Positions 16,793 to 26,980 are shown, counted from the first letter of the stretch. The stretch: DNA of 64,000 bases from Shinella zoogloeoides (GCF_020883495.1 NZ_CP086610.1:2027501-2091500), one strand, 5' to 3'. The notes: generated by a model not told the origin, from the letters alone. A program made the numbers and translations.

Positions 16793-18274
16793 CTAGAACT
16801 GGGGATGCCGGGCCAGCCAGTCGGTCGCCTTTTCATAGGCGGCGGCGGCCGCGAGCACATCCCGGTCGGCCCGCGCGGGGCCGACGATCTGGATGCCGGC
16901 GGGCAGCCCGTTCGCCCCGAAACCGGCCGGCATGGCGGCGGCCGGCAGGCCGGCCAGCGTCGGGCCGATCACCACTTCCATCCAGCGGTGATAGGTATCC
17001 ATCGTGCGGCCGCCCACCGTCTTCGGCCAGTCGATTTGCGCATCGAAGGGGAAGACCTGCGCGGAAGGCAGGATCAGGAAATCGTAGGTCTCGAACAGGC
17101 CGGCGACATAGCGGTGCCAGTCGCTCCGCCCGAGCGAGGCCTCATGTACCGCCGCCGCCGAAAGGTCGCGACCGCTCTCGATCTCCCAGATCATCTCCGG
17201 CTTCATGCGCACGCGCCGCGCCGGATCGGCATAGTCCGCCGCCTGCCCGTTCGAAACGAGGAAGTGGCGCAGCGTCAGCCAGATCTGCCAGAGCCGCGCC
17301 ATGTCGAAGCCCGGCGGCACCGCTTCCACCGTGCATCCGAGCCGGCGGAAGACGTCGAGCGATGCCCGGCACAGGTCCAGCACGCCGGGGTCGAAGGGAA
17401 GATAGCCGCCGAAATCGCCGAGCCAGCCGATGCGCGCGCCGGAAAGGTCCGCCGCCCCGGTAAAGGCGAGGTCTTCGTCCCGAAGGGACAGCGGATCGCG
17501 CGGATCGTGCCCCGCCTGCGTCGCCAGCAGCGCCGCGACATCGGCGACCGTGCGCCCCATCGGCCCGTTGACCGCGAGCTGGCCGAGAAACAGTTCGTTG
17601 CCGAGCGAGGGCACGCGGCCGAAGGACGGGCGGAAGCCGACGACATTGTTGAAGCCGGCGGGGTTGCGCAGCGATCCCATCATGTCGCTGCCGTCCGCCA
17701 CCGGCAGGATATGCGCGGCAAGCCCCGCCGCCGCGCCGCCGGACGAGCCGCCCGCACTCTTCGTCCGGTCATAGGGATTGCGCGTCACGCCGAAGACCGG
17801 GTTGTAGCTGTGCGAGCCGAGGCCCATTTCCGGCGCATTGGTCTTGCCGATCACGATGGCCCCGGCCGCGCGGATGCGCTCGACATGGATATCGTCGTAG
17901 TCGGGCACGAAATCCGCGTAGTTCGCCGAACCGAAGGTGCAGAGGATGCCTCTCGCCTCGGAGAGGTCCTTCACCGCGAAGGGTATGCCGTGCAGCCAGC
18001 CGCGATAGTCTCCCGCCGCAAGCGCCCTGTCGGCCTCCTCCGCCTCGGCAAGCAGCGCCTCGGCCGGCCGCAGGCTGACCACGGCGTTGATCTGCGGATT
18101 GACCGCCGCGATGCGGGAAAGATAGGCCGCCATGACGCTGCGGCAGTCGAGCCGGCGTTCGGCGATGGCGGCGGAAAGGGCAAGGGCGGAAAGGTCGGTG
18201 ATATCCTGCAAGGTCGGCTCCGGCGGTCGGCTCCCGCAAGAGCTAGCAGGCGGCAGGGCCGAGCGCCAGCCCAT
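16793..18274 (-). CDS. Amidase signature family hydrolase
   Basis: An enzyme of up to 493 residues that hydrolyses a carboxamide; the natural substrate is unknown. The Ser-cisSer-Lys triad is visible: the Lys in P-F-A-V-K-D-L and the serines in A-G-G-S-S-G-G-A-A-A-G. The length fits the family. There is no signal peptide and nothing nearby to suggest it is GatA, since no gatB or gatC is present. The start is uncertain: ATG 18274 sits 10 bases after the stop of the upstream gene with GAGGGG touching it, while a TTG at 18211 has a well-spaced GGAG and removes 21 residues that do not look like the family. It is probably cotranscribed with the hypothetical gene upstream. Confidence 0.85.
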   Translation of the reverse strand: MGWRSALPPASSCGSRPPEPTLQDITDLSALALSAAIAERRLDCRSVMAAYLSRIAAVNPQINAVVSLRPAEALLAEAEEADRALAAGDYRGWLHGIPFAVKDLSEARGILCTFGSANYADFVPDYDDIHVERIRAAGAIVIGKTNAPEMGLGSHSYNPVFGVTRNPYDRTKSAGGSSGGAAAGLAAHILPVADGSDMMGSLRNPAGFNNVVGFRPSFGRVPSLGNELFLGQLAVNGPMGRTVADVAALLATQAGHDPRDPLSLRDEDLAFTGAADLSGARIGWLGDFGGYLPFDPGVLDLCRASLDVFRRLGCTVEAVPPGFDMARLWQIWLTLRHFLVSNGQAADYADPARRVRMKPEMIWEIESGRDLSAAAVHEASLGRSDWHRYVAGLFETYDFLILPSAQVFPFDAQIDWPKTVGGRTMDTYHRWMEVVIGPTLAGLPAAAMPAGFGANGLPAGIQIVGPARADRDVLAAAAAYEKATDWLARHPQF

Positions 18275-18284
18275 CCCCTCGCGT

Positions 18285-19382
18285 CTATCGCGCCGCGCGC
18301 CGCGCCTCCAGCACCTCCGCCGCCTCCAGCAGCGTGGCGAAAAGGTAGGAGATCTTGTCGCTGCGCGTCTCGCCGTACCAGATCTGCGGCACCATCACCC
18401 GGAAGCGGCTTTCCAGAAGGTCGGCCAGCGCCTCGGTATCCCCCATCCATTCGAGCGTGTCGGCATAGAGGTTCATCACGCTTGGCGCGGGGAAGCGGAC
18501 AAGCAGATCCTCGAAGCCCTGCTTGACGAGATCGGGATCGCACAGCGTATCGGCCAGTTCGTGGTCACCCACCTCGGTGTTCGCCTGCTGGATCAGCGCA
18601 TAGAAGCCGAGGCCGAAACGGTCCTTGGTCAGTTCCGCCGCCCGGCGAGCGAAATTCTCCAGGTCGTGCTCGTTCCGCCCGAGCCAGCGCGGCATGATCA
18701 TGCGGGCATGGGCGCGGCAGAGGTCGATATTGTAGCGGTCCATCAGCCAGGCGCGCTCGAAACGCGCCTTGAAAGTGTCGAAATCGCCCGTATTGGCCGA
18801 GCGGCTGTAGTCGCTCATGCGCCAACTGAAATCCGCCGGATCGGGGCAACTGTCGAGCACCGCGTCCGCCTCGCCGAGCAGTTCTTCGTAACCCTGCCAC
18901 TGGTCGCCCCGCACATCCTGCGCCCAGGCCGTCCCGCGTCGCACGAAGGCCATCGCGCGCAGCGCGTCGGCATAGGTGGCGGCGGAGAAGGCGGAGGGGC
19001 TGCGATGGAAAAATTCCCGGAAAGGCGCCAGCTCGTCCCCGGAAGGACGCACGCTCTCCTCATAATCCGGCAGCGCCATGAAAGGTTCGAGGAACCAGTC
19101 CTTCACCAGCGCGTAGAGCGGCTTGCCGTTCGCCGCGATGACGCTGCTTGCCCGCGCCGCCTCGAAGGCCCGGTGAAACGCCTCGAAATCGCCGCCCCGC
19201 CAAGCCGCGCGCATGGCGTCGCGCTGGCCGTTCAGTTCCGGCAGTTCGTCATGCAGCTCGTAAAGACGGAGTTTGTAGTCGTGGACAAGCTGCTCTTCCA
19301 GCGACAGCGGCTCCTGCGGCACGCCGTTCCCCCGGCCTGACAGCGTCTTGCGCACCGCGGCGAGTATGCTCCTGAAGCTCAT
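18285..19382 (-). CDS. Hypothetical protein, helical, possibly DUF4034-like
   Basis: A 365-residue soluble protein without signal peptide or membrane helices, predicted almost entirely helical, with acidic and aromatic content and blocks such as F-H-R-A-F-E-A-A-R, Y-A-D-A-L-R-A-M-A-F and M-P-R-W-L-G-R-N-E that recall DUF4034-type TPR-like proteins. I do not recognise it with certainty and assign no function. ATG 19382 is preferred; a TTG at 19415 would add 11 residues. It precedes the amidase gene by only 10 bases, so the two probably form an operon. The divergent DUF1194 gene starts 159 bases away. Confidence 0.7.
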   Translation of the reverse strand: MSFRSILAAVRKTLSGRGNGVPQEPLSLEEQLVHDYKLRLYELHDELPELNGQRDAMRAAWRGGDFEAFHRAFEAARASSVIAANGKPLYALVKDWFLEPFMALPDYEESVRPSGDELAPFREFFHRSPSAFSAATYADALRAMAFVRRGTAWAQDVRGDQWQGYEELLGEADAVLDSCPDPADFSWRMSDYSRSANTGDFDTFKARFERAWLMDRYNIDLCRAHARMIMPRWLGRNEHDLENFARRAAELTKDRFGLGFYALIQQANTEVGDHELADTLCDPDLVKQGFEDLLVRFPAPSVMNLYADTLEWMGDTEALADLLESRFRVMVPQIWYGETRSDKISYLFATLLEAAEVLEARRAAR

Positions 19383-19541
19383 ATGGACCCGTCTCCCCTG
19401 CCCGAGCACCCGCAATCACAGGTGCAGAAACCAGACGGTTCCACACCCCTCGCTATTCGCCCTATCACCGATTTTTGAAGAATGCGCGCCCTTTCCACCC
19501 GCCACCCATGATACATTGCCGGCAGCGTATGCACGGGATGG

Positions 19542-20333
19542 GTGACGGTCATGCTGACGACGCTTGCCTTGCTGATGGGCCTGACGGCCGGTGCAGCCGC
19601 GTCCGGCGAAGAGGTGGATGTGGAGCTGGTGCTGGCGGTCGACGTCTCCCGCTCCATGGATATCGAGGAGGCCGAGGTGCAGCGCGCCGGCTACGTGCAG
19701 GCGCTGCGTCACCCCGATTTCATCAATGCCGTGCGCGACGGGCTGAACGGCCGCATCGCCATCACCTATTTCGAATGGGCCGGCACGATCAGCGACAGCT
19801 CGCACATCCCCTGGCAGGTCATCTCCGGCCCCGGGGAGGCCGGGGCCTTCGCGGCACTCGTGGAAGCACGCCCCATCGCCATGCGCCGCGGCACCTCGAT
19901 ATCCGGCGCCATCGTCTATGGTGCAAGGCTGTTCGAGGGGAACGGCTATAGCGGCCTGCGCCGCGTTATCGACATTTCCGGCGACGGGCCGAACAATTTC
20001 GGCGCGCCCGTCACACCTGCCCGCGACACGGCGACGGCGCTCGGCATCGTCATCAACGGCCTCGCCATCATGATCCGCCCCTCGGCCGCCTACGGTTCGC
20101 TGGACGACTATTACGCCAACTGCGTCATCGGCGGCCCCGGCGCTTTCGTCCTGCCGGTGCGCGACCCGGAGGATTTCGCCGTCGCCATCCGCCGCAAGCT
20201 CATTCTTGAAGTCAGCGGCGCCGAGCCGCCCGCCCGCGTGATCCGCACCGCCGGCCCCGCCTACGACTGCATGATCGGCGAGAAGCTGCGGCCCGGTACG
20301 CTGGAGCGCCTTTCGCCCGAACAGCGCAAATAG
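19542..20333 (+). CDS. DUF1194 protein, secreted von Willebrand A-like
   Basis: A 263-residue protein. A signal peptide covers about residues 1-21 (L-L-M-G-L-T-A-G-A-A-A-S-G). The mature part opens with V-E-L-V-L-A-V-D-V-S-R-S-M-D, a metal-ion-dependent adhesion site (D-x-S-x-S) as in von Willebrand A domains, followed by T-S-I-S-G-A-I and D-I-S-G-D-G-P-N-N, the remaining metal-site loops. It matches DUF1194, a periplasmic family of unknown role in Rhizobiales. GTG 19542 and ATG 19551 are both possible starts. The small secreted peptide gene follows after 98 bases. Confidence 0.85.
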   Translation: MTVMLTTLALLMGLTAGAAASGEEVDVELVLAVDVSRSMDIEEAEVQRAGYVQALRHPDFINAVRDGLNGRIAITYFEWAGTISDSSHIPWQVISGPGEAGAFAALVEARPIAMRRGTSISGAIVYGARLFEGNGYSGLRRVIDISGDGPNNFGAPVTPARDTATALGIVINGLAIMIRPSAAYGSLDDYYANCVIGGPGAFVLPVRDPEDFAVAIRRKLILEVSGAEPPARVIRTAGPAYDCMIGEKLRPGTLERLSPEQRK

Positions 20334-20431
20334 CCTGTTCCCGCCGGAACAGCATCGCCGTCCCCCTCCTGTCACAGTGAGCCTACGGGATGAGACACCT
20401 CATCCTTTCACCCGAAGAGAGGAGACTGAGA

Positions 20432-20668
20432 ATGCGAAAGTTCATCATGTCCGCCGTCGTCGCGACCGTAGCAGCGGTATCCTTCGCCGCCCCCTCGCAG
20501 GCCGGCGGCCTCTATATCGACATTGGCGGCGGCTACGGCTGGGGCGGCCATCACCACGGCTATGTCAGCGACGATTACGGCTACCATCGCCACTGCCACT
20601 GGAAGAAGATCAAGCGCTACAACAAGTGGGGCGAACTGGTCATCAAGCGCGTGAAGGTCTGCCGCTAA
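20432..20668 (+). CDS. Small secreted Gly/His/Tyr-rich protein
   Basis: A 78-residue protein with a clear signal peptide (M-R-K-F-I-M-S-A-V-V to S-Q-A-G, about 24 residues). The mature 54 residues are rich in Gly, Tyr and His (G-G-G-Y-G-W-G-G-H-H-H-G-Y) and end in a Lys/Arg-rich segment with two Cys (H-C-H-W-K-K-I-K-R and V-K-V-C-R) that could form one disulfide. Similar small periplasmic proteins are common in Rhizobiales; function is unknown, although the His cluster could bind metal. ATG 20432 is preceded by GAGAGGAGA. A strong terminator lies 31 bases after the stop. Confidence 0.8.
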   Translation: MRKFIMSAVVATVAAVSFAAPSQAGGLYIDIGGGYGWGGHHHGYVSDDYGYHRHCHWKKIKRYNKWGELVIKRVKVCR

Positions 20669-20699
20669 GCGATTCCGACCGCACGGATTTCACACCCGG

Positions 20700-20725
20700 A
20701 ACCCGGCTGCCCGCAGCCGGGTTTT
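20700..20725 (+). terminator. Rho-independent terminator after the small secreted protein
   Basis: AACCCGGCTGC (20700-20710) pairs with GCAGCCGGGTT (20713-20723) and TTC follows, giving TTTTC on the plus strand. The hairpin separates this transcript from the convergent TetR gene, whose last base is 20726. Confidence 0.85.
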
Positions 20726-21346
20726 CTATCGCGCGGGGGCCGTGGCGAAACTGGAGAAGAGCCGGCGCAGCGCCTCCCCTCCCTCGGCCGCGATATCGAA
20801 CCGGCGGCCGAACAGCAGCCATTCCGAACACAGCCCCTTGATGACCCAGCGCAGCATGGAAGCGGCCGAATGCGGCGTCCAGGCCGCGCAGAGCCGGCCC
20901 TGTCGCGCCGCCTTGGCGAAGGCCGCCTCCAGCGTCTGCATATGCTCGTCGTCGATATCGTTCTGGCGCTCGGAGATGCGGGCGAATTCACCCGTCGCCT
21001 CGCAGCGCAGGAGGATCGTCAGGATGCGCTGGCGGTGCTCGTCCGCCGCCAGAAGCTCGATCCATTGCCTGCCGACCCGTTCGAGAAGGCCGAACACGTC
21101 GACATTCTCCGCCTCCAGCTCGCGGGCGATCAGGTCTTCCTGCGGCAGGGGCAGCGAATCGGAGAGTTCCAGCACAAGGTCCGCCCGGTTGGCGAAGTGC
21201 CAGTAGATGGCGCCGCGGGTAACCCCCGCGGCGCGCGCCACATCCTCCATGGAGGCATGGGCGACGCCTTTTTCGTAGAAGACCTTCTCGGCCGCCAGCA
21301 ATATCTGCTGGCGGGTTTCCTTGGCCTCCGCCTTGGTCCGGCGCAT
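20726..21346 (-). CDS. TetR/AcrR family repressor of efflux pump 2
   Basis: A 206-residue repressor. The N-terminal domain (about 10-56) holds the TetR helix-turn-helix, with M-E-D-V-A-R-A-A-G-V-T-R-G-A-I-Y-W-H-F typical of AcrR/TtgR/MexR2-type regulators; the rest is a helical ligand-binding domain. It starts 6 bases after the RND permease stop, so it is the third gene of the pump operon and would control its own transcript. A 24-bp palindrome in front of the adaptor gene (25875-25898) is the likely operator. Inducing ligands are unknown. Confidence 0.88.
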   Translation of the reverse strand: MRRTKAEAKETRQQILLAAEKVFYEKGVAHASMEDVARAAGVTRGAIYWHFANRADLVLELSDSLPLPQEDLIARELEAENVDVFGLLERVGRQWIELLAADEHRQRILTILLRCEATGEFARISERQNDIDDEHMQTLEAAFAKAARQGRLCAAWTPHSAASMLRWVIKGLCSEWLLFGRRFDIAAEGGEALRRLFSSFATAPAR

Positions 21347-21352
21347 GGCGGC

Positions 21353-24300
21353 TTACTCTGCCGGGCTTGCGGCCGGAACCGGCTCCTCCTTCTTCTTCCC
21401 GTGGCCGACGAGCTTCATCACGAAGACGAAGAAGACGGGCACGAAGAAGATGGCGAGCACGGTGGCGGTGATCATGCCGCCCATCACGCCGGTGCCGATG
21501 GCGCGCTGGCTGCCCGAGCTTGCGCCCGTGGCGATGGCGAGCGGCAGAACGCCGAGCGTGAAGGCGAGCGAGGTCATCAGGATCGGGCGGAAGCGCAGGT
21601 GGCAGGCCTCGACGGTGGCGTCGAGCAGCGACCGGCCTTCCGCCATCAGCTCCTTGGCGAACTCGATGATCAGGATCGCGTTCTTCGCCGAAAGGCCGAT
21701 GATCGCGATGAGGCCCACCTTGAAGTACACGTCGTTCGACATGTCGCGCAGCGTCACGGCCACGACCGCGCCGATCACCCCGAGCGGCACCACGAGGATG
21801 ACCGCGAAGGGAATGGACCAGCTCTCGTAGAGCGCCGCAAGGCACAGGAACACCAGGAGGATCGACAGGGTGATCAGGATCGGGGCCTGCGAGCCGGACT
21901 GGATTTCCTGCAGCGACTGGCCCGTCCACTCATAGCCGAAGCCCGGCGGAAGCTGGGCGGCGAGCCGCTCCATCTCGGCGATCGCATCGCCCGTGGAGAA
22001 GCCCGGCTTGGTGTCGCCGCTGATGCGCATGGACGGATAACCGTTATAGCCCACGGTCTGCGTTGGCGCCTTCACCCACTCCGCCGTCGCGAAGGCCGAG
22101 ATCGGCACCATGCCGCCCTTGGCGTTACGGACGTTGAGGTTGAGGAGGTCGGCGACCTGCATGCGCTCGCCCTGATCCGCCTGAACCGTCACGCGCTGCA
22201 TGCGCCCGGAGTTCGGGAAGTCGTTGACATAGGTCGAGCCGAGATTGGTCGAGATCGTCGAGTTGATGTCGGCGAAGCTAACGCCGAAGGTGTTGGCCTT
22301 CTCGCGGTCGATCACGACATTGACCTGCGCGGCGTCCGGCATGCCGTCGACGCGCACGCCCGTGACGACATTGCTCTGGGCGGCAAGGCCGATGAGCTGG
22401 CCCGTCGCGGCCGTCAGCGCCTGCTGGCCCAGCCCGCCGCGGTCCTGGAGACGGAACGAGAAGCCGCCCGTCGTGCCCAGGCCCTGGATCGGCGGCGGCG
22501 ACAGCGCGAAGCTGATCGCATCCCTGATCTGGCTCATCGCCATGCTGGCGCGCCCGGCAATCGCCTGCGCGGAATTTTCCGGCCCGCGCTCGCTCCAGTC
22601 CTTCAGCGTCACGAAGGCAAGGCCCGCATTCTGGCCCGCGCCGAAGAACGAGAAGCCGTTGATGCCGACGATGGTGTTGACGGCGGATTCCTGGCCGAAG
22701 ATCTTCTCGGTCTGCGTGAGAACCTCGTCCGTGCGGTGGCCGGTCGCTTCCGAGGGAAGCTGCATCATGACGATCACGAAGCCCTGGTCCTCGTCCGGAA
22801 GGAACGAGGTCGGCAGCTTCACGAACATGTAGCCGAGGCCCACAAGGATCGCGAGGTAGATCACCATCACGCGGCCGGTGCGGCGGATAAGCCAGCCGAC
22901 GCTGCCGCTATAGGCCCGCGACGTCTTGTCGAAGCCACGGTTGAACCAGCCGAAGAAACCGCGCTTGGCGTGGTGATGCCCCTTCGGCACCTGCTTCAGG
23001 AAGCTGCCGGCGAGCGCCGGGGTCAGCGACAGGGCAAGGAAGGCCGAGAACAGGATCGAGACGACCATCGTCAGCGAGAACTGCTGGTAGATGACGCCCA
23101 CCGCGCCGGGGAAGAAGGCCATCGGAATGAACACCGAGGCGAGCACCAGCGTGATGCCGATGACGGCGCCGGTGATCTGCTTCATCGCCTTGCGGGTCGC
23201 CTCCTTCGGCGGCAGCCCCTCTTCCGACATGATGCGCTCGACATTCTCCACGACGATGATCGCATCGTCCACGAGAATGCCGATGGCGAGCACCATGGCG
23301 AACATGGTGAGCACGTTGATCGAAAAGCCCATGGCATACATGACGGCGCAGGTGCCGAGCAGCGCGACGGGCACGACGAGCGTCGGGATGATCGTGTAGC
23401 GGATGTTCTGCAGGAACAGGAACATCACGAGGAACACGAGGCCCACGGCTTCGAGAAGCGTGTGCAGCACCTTCTCGATGGACACCTTCACGAAGGGCGA
23501 GGTGTCGTAGGGGATCGAGTATTCCAGGCCCGGCGGGAAGAACTGCGCCAGTTCGTCCATGCGCGCCTTGATCGCCGCGGAGGTCTCCATGGCGTTGCCG
23601 GACGGCGAAAGCTGCACGCCGATGGCGGCGGACGGCTGGCCGTTGAGGCGGGTCGAGAAGGAATAGGTCTCGCCGCCGACCTCGACGCGCGCGACGTCGC
23701 GCAGGCGCACGGCGGAACCATCCGCATTGGCGCGCAGAACGATGGCGCCGAACTCTTCCGGCGTCGTGAGCTGGCCCTTGATGTTCACCGGAGCCGCGAT
23801 CTGCTGGGTGATCGGGTTCGGCTGGGCGCCGATGCTGCCGGCCGCGATCTGCGCGTTCTGCGCCTGCACGGCGGCGGTCACGTCGGCTGCGGTGAGGTTC
23901 AGGCCGAGCATCTTGGCCGGATCGAGCCAGACGCGCATGGAGCGCTGCGTGGCGAAGAGCTGCGCGCGGCCGACGCCGGGCACGCGCTGGATTTCCGACA
24001 GGATGTTGCGGTTGAGATAGTCGCCGAGGCCGATGGCGTCCATGGAGCCGTCGGTGGAGGTCAGCGAGACGATCAGCAGGAAGCCGGAGCCGGCCTCCTC
24101 GACCTGCACGCCCTGACGGCGAACGGAATCGGGAAGGCGCGGCTCGACGCGGCTGATGCGGTTCTGCACGTCGACCGAAGCCTGGCTCGGATCGGTGCCC
24201 GGCGCGAAGGTGATGTTGATTTCGGCCGAACCCGAGGCGCTCGAGGTCGATTCGAAATAGAGCATGCCTTCGACGCCGTTCAGCTCATCCTCGATGAGCT

Positions 24301-24487
24301 TGGTGACGCTCTGGTAGGTGTCCTGCGAGGACGCGCCGGCATAGGACGTCGAGACCGAGATCTGCGGCGGGGCGACGTCCGGATACTGCGCGATCGGCAG
24401 CAGCGGAATGGAGATGGCGCCGGCGATCATGATGAAGATCGCCACGACCCAGGCGAAAATCGGCCTGTCGATGAAGAAACTGGGCAT
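21353..24487 (-). CDS. RND multidrug efflux permease (AcrB/MexB type), pump 2
   Basis: A 1044-residue proton-driven drug exporter. It starts M-P-S-F-F-I-D-R-P-I-F-A-W-V, and has G-I-L-V-D-D-A-I-I-V-V-E-N-V in helix 4 (the proton-relay Asp pair), S-A-K-N-A-I-L-I-I-E-F-A-K in helix 10 and the F-F-x-P switch-region layout of AcrB-like pumps. It is closer to AcrB/MexB than the pump at 6.8-10 kb, which is more divergent. The adaptor gene ends 11 bases upstream and the repressor gene begins 6 bases downstream. No outer-membrane channel gene is present in the operon. Confidence 0.95.
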   Translation of the reverse strand: MPSFFIDRPIFAWVVAIFIMIAGAISIPLLPIAQYPDVAPPQISVSTSYAGASSQDTYQSVTKLIEDELNGVEGMLYFESTSSASGSAEINITFAPGTDPSQASVDVQNRISRVEPRLPDSVRRQGVQVEEAGSGFLLIVSLTSTDGSMDAIGLGDYLNRNILSEIQRVPGVGRAQLFATQRSMRVWLDPAKMLGLNLTAADVTAAVQAQNAQIAAGSIGAQPNPITQQIAAPVNIKGQLTTPEEFGAIVLRANADGSAVRLRDVARVEVGGETYSFSTRLNGQPSAAIGVQLSPSGNAMETSAAIKARMDELAQFFPPGLEYSIPYDTSPFVKVSIEKVLHTLLEAVGLVFLVMFLFLQNIRYTIIPTLVVPVALLGTCAVMYAMGFSINVLTMFAMVLAIGILVDDAIIVVENVERIMSEEGLPPKEATRKAMKQITGAVIGITLVLASVFIPMAFFPGAVGVIYQQFSLTMVVSILFSAFLALSLTPALAGSFLKQVPKGHHHAKRGFFGWFNRGFDKTSRAYSGSVGWLIRRTGRVMVIYLAILVGLGYMFVKLPTSFLPDEDQGFVIVMMQLPSEATGHRTDEVLTQTEKIFGQESAVNTIVGINGFSFFGAGQNAGLAFVTLKDWSERGPENSAQAIAGRASMAMSQIRDAISFALSPPPIQGLGTTGGFSFRLQDRGGLGQQALTAATGQLIGLAAQSNVVTGVRVDGMPDAAQVNVVIDREKANTFGVSFADINSTISTNLGSTYVNDFPNSGRMQRVTVQADQGERMQVADLLNLNVRNAKGGMVPISAFATAEWVKAPTQTVGYNGYPSMRISGDTKPGFSTGDAIAEMERLAAQLPPGFGYEWTGQSLQEIQSGSQAPILITLSILLVFLCLAALYESWSIPFAVILVVPLGVIGAVVAVTLRDMSNDVYFKVGLIAIIGLSAKNAILIIEFAKELMAEGRSLLDATVEACHLRFRPILMTSLAFTLGVLPLAIATGASSGSQRAIGTGVMGGMITATVLAIFFVPVFFVFVMKLVGHGKKKEEPVPAASPAE

Positions 24488-24498
24488 CGTGCGGATCC

Positions 24499-25788
24499 TT
24501 ACTTCGCCTGCTCGGTCTTGGCGGCGTCGCCGCCCTCGGCCTTGCCGGCTTCATCGGCCTTGGTTTCGCCAGTCTTCGCTTCATCAGCCTTGGCTTCACC
24601 GGCCTTCGCCTCGCCGCCTTCGGTGGCCGGCTTGGCGGCATTGGCGACCGCATTCGGGTCCCAGTCGGACGGAACGACCTCGCCGCCGGGCTGAACCTTC
24701 TGGAAGCCCTCGACGATGATCTTCTCGCCGCCCTTCAGGCCGTCGGTGATCACCCAGCGGGTGCCATCGGCGCGGCCGACCTGCACCGGACGGGGACCCG
24801 CCTTGTTGTCGGCGGAAACGACATAGACCAGCGCGCTGCCCGACGCATCGCGCTGCACGGCCTGCTGCGGAACGAGCACGGCGCCCTTCTCGACGCCCTG
24901 CTCGACCTTCACACGCACATACATGCCCGGCAGAAGGTCGCCCTCCGGATTCGGGAACTCGCCGCGCAGCGTCACCTGGCCGGTCGTTTCGTCGACGGCG
25001 GCCTCCGAGAACAGGAGCTTGCCCGGATGCGGGTAAGCGGAACCGTCATCGAGGAACAGATTGACCTCGGCCGAGTTGTTGTCGGCCATCAGCGCGCCGT
25101 CCTTCAGCGCCTTGCGCAGGCGGATAAGGTCGGTCGCCGACTGGGTGAAGTCGGCATAGACCGGATCGAGCTGCTGGATCGTGGCGAGGTTTTCCGTACC
25201 GTTGGTGGAAACCAGCGCACCCTCGGTGATGAGCGCGCGGCCGATACGGCCGCTGATCGGCGCCTTCACCTCGGTATATTCGAGATTGAGCCGGGCCGTC
25301 GCAAGGCCGGCTTCGGCAATGGCGACATCGGCGTCGGCCTGCGCCAGCTTGGCGATGGCGTCGTCATAGGTCTGCGCGGAGGCGACGTTCGACTTCTTGA
25401 GCTGTTCCTGGCGCACGGTGTCGTTCTTCGCCTGGGCCTGCACGGCCTTGGCGCGGCGCAGCGTCGCCTCGGCGCTGTCGACCAGAACCTGGAACGGCGC
25501 CGGGTCGATGCGATAGAGCACGTCGCCTTCCTTGACCAGCGAGCCCTGCTCGAAAATCCGCTCGATGAGAATGCCCGAGGCCCGCGGACGGACTTCGGCG
25601 GTGCGGGTCGCGGCGACGCGCCCCGGCAGTTCGTTGGTGATCGGCACGTCCTCGGCCTTCACCGTCAGGACCGCCACCTGCGGCGGCGGAAAGGCAAAGC
25701 CCTCCTGCGGAGCCTGCTCTTCCTTGCAGCCCGCGAGGGTCAAGAGGGCGCCAAGGGTCGCAATCGAAATCGGTCTCGTGAAACGCAT
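24499..25788 (-). CDS. RND efflux adaptor lipoprotein (AcrA type), pump 2
   Basis: A 429-residue periplasmic adaptor. The signal ends in the lipobox L-A-G-C with Cys about 21, so it is an inner-membrane-anchored lipoprotein as in AcrA and MexA. Lipoyl halves (R-I-F-E-Q-G-S-L-V-K-E-G-D and V-K-A-P-I-S-G-R-I-G-R), the helical hairpin and the barrel domains follow in the usual order. The C-terminal 45 residues are an unusual low-complexity tail of Ala, Glu, Lys, Asp and Gly with repeats of the type E-A-K-A-D. ATG 25788 is preferred, with GGAAGA before it; an ATG at 25800 is an alternative. First gene of the three-gene pump operon. Confidence 0.93.
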   Translation of the reverse strand: MRFTRPISIATLGALLTLAGCKEEQAPQEGFAFPPPQVAVLTVKAEDVPITNELPGRVAATRTAEVRPRASGILIERIFEQGSLVKEGDVLYRIDPAPFQVLVDSAEATLRRAKAVQAQAKNDTVRQEQLKKSNVASAQTYDDAIAKLAQADADVAIAEAGLATARLNLEYTEVKAPISGRIGRALITEGALVSTNGTENLATIQQLDPVYADFTQSATDLIRLRKALKDGALMADNNSAEVNLFLDDGSAYPHPGKLLFSEAAVDETTGQVTLRGEFPNPEGDLLPGMYVRVKVEQGVEKGAVLVPQQAVQRDASGSALVYVVSADNKAGPRPVQVGRADGTRWVITDGLKGGEKIIVEGFQKVQPGGEVVPSDWDPNAVANAAKPATEGGEAKAGEAKADEAKTGETKADEAGKAEGGDAAKTEQAK

Positions 25789-25874
25789 GGGTTCTTCCAT
25801 AAGCGGTGCCGGCAACGGGGCGGCGGGGGTGCTGAAAACGAATAGATGCGGTGGCCGCAGGACCACCGCATCGC

Positions 25875-25898
25875 AACATACAAACACGGCTGTATGTT
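25875..25898 (-). promoter_or_regulatory. Palindromic TetR-type operator of pump 2
   Basis: AACATACA (25875-25882) and TGTATGTT (25891-25898) are perfect inverted repeats with an 8-base spacer. The layout and sequence resemble AcrR and TtgR operators. It lies 87-110 bases before the adaptor start and overlaps a possible -10 (TACAGC at 25889-25894), with a TTGTCA -35 at 25912-25917 on the minus strand. Control by the TetR protein encoded at the operon end is inference. Confidence 0.75.
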
Positions 25899-25978
25899 AG
25901 TTTCTGACGTTTGACAATCGTAGATCACGGCGGAAGAAGCCGCAATCCTCCCCTTTCACGGACTTGTGATGAGGGGCC

Positions 25979-26980
<1,002 letters not shown>

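Noticed and set aside
20870..24694. Very long open frame antisense to the pump 2 permease (over 1200 codons); similar frames lie opposite several other genes.
   Set aside because: The GC-rich third positions of the true gene suppress stops on the opposite strand. The product is Arg/His/Asp-rich with no recognisable domain, while the other strand encodes a clear RND permease.
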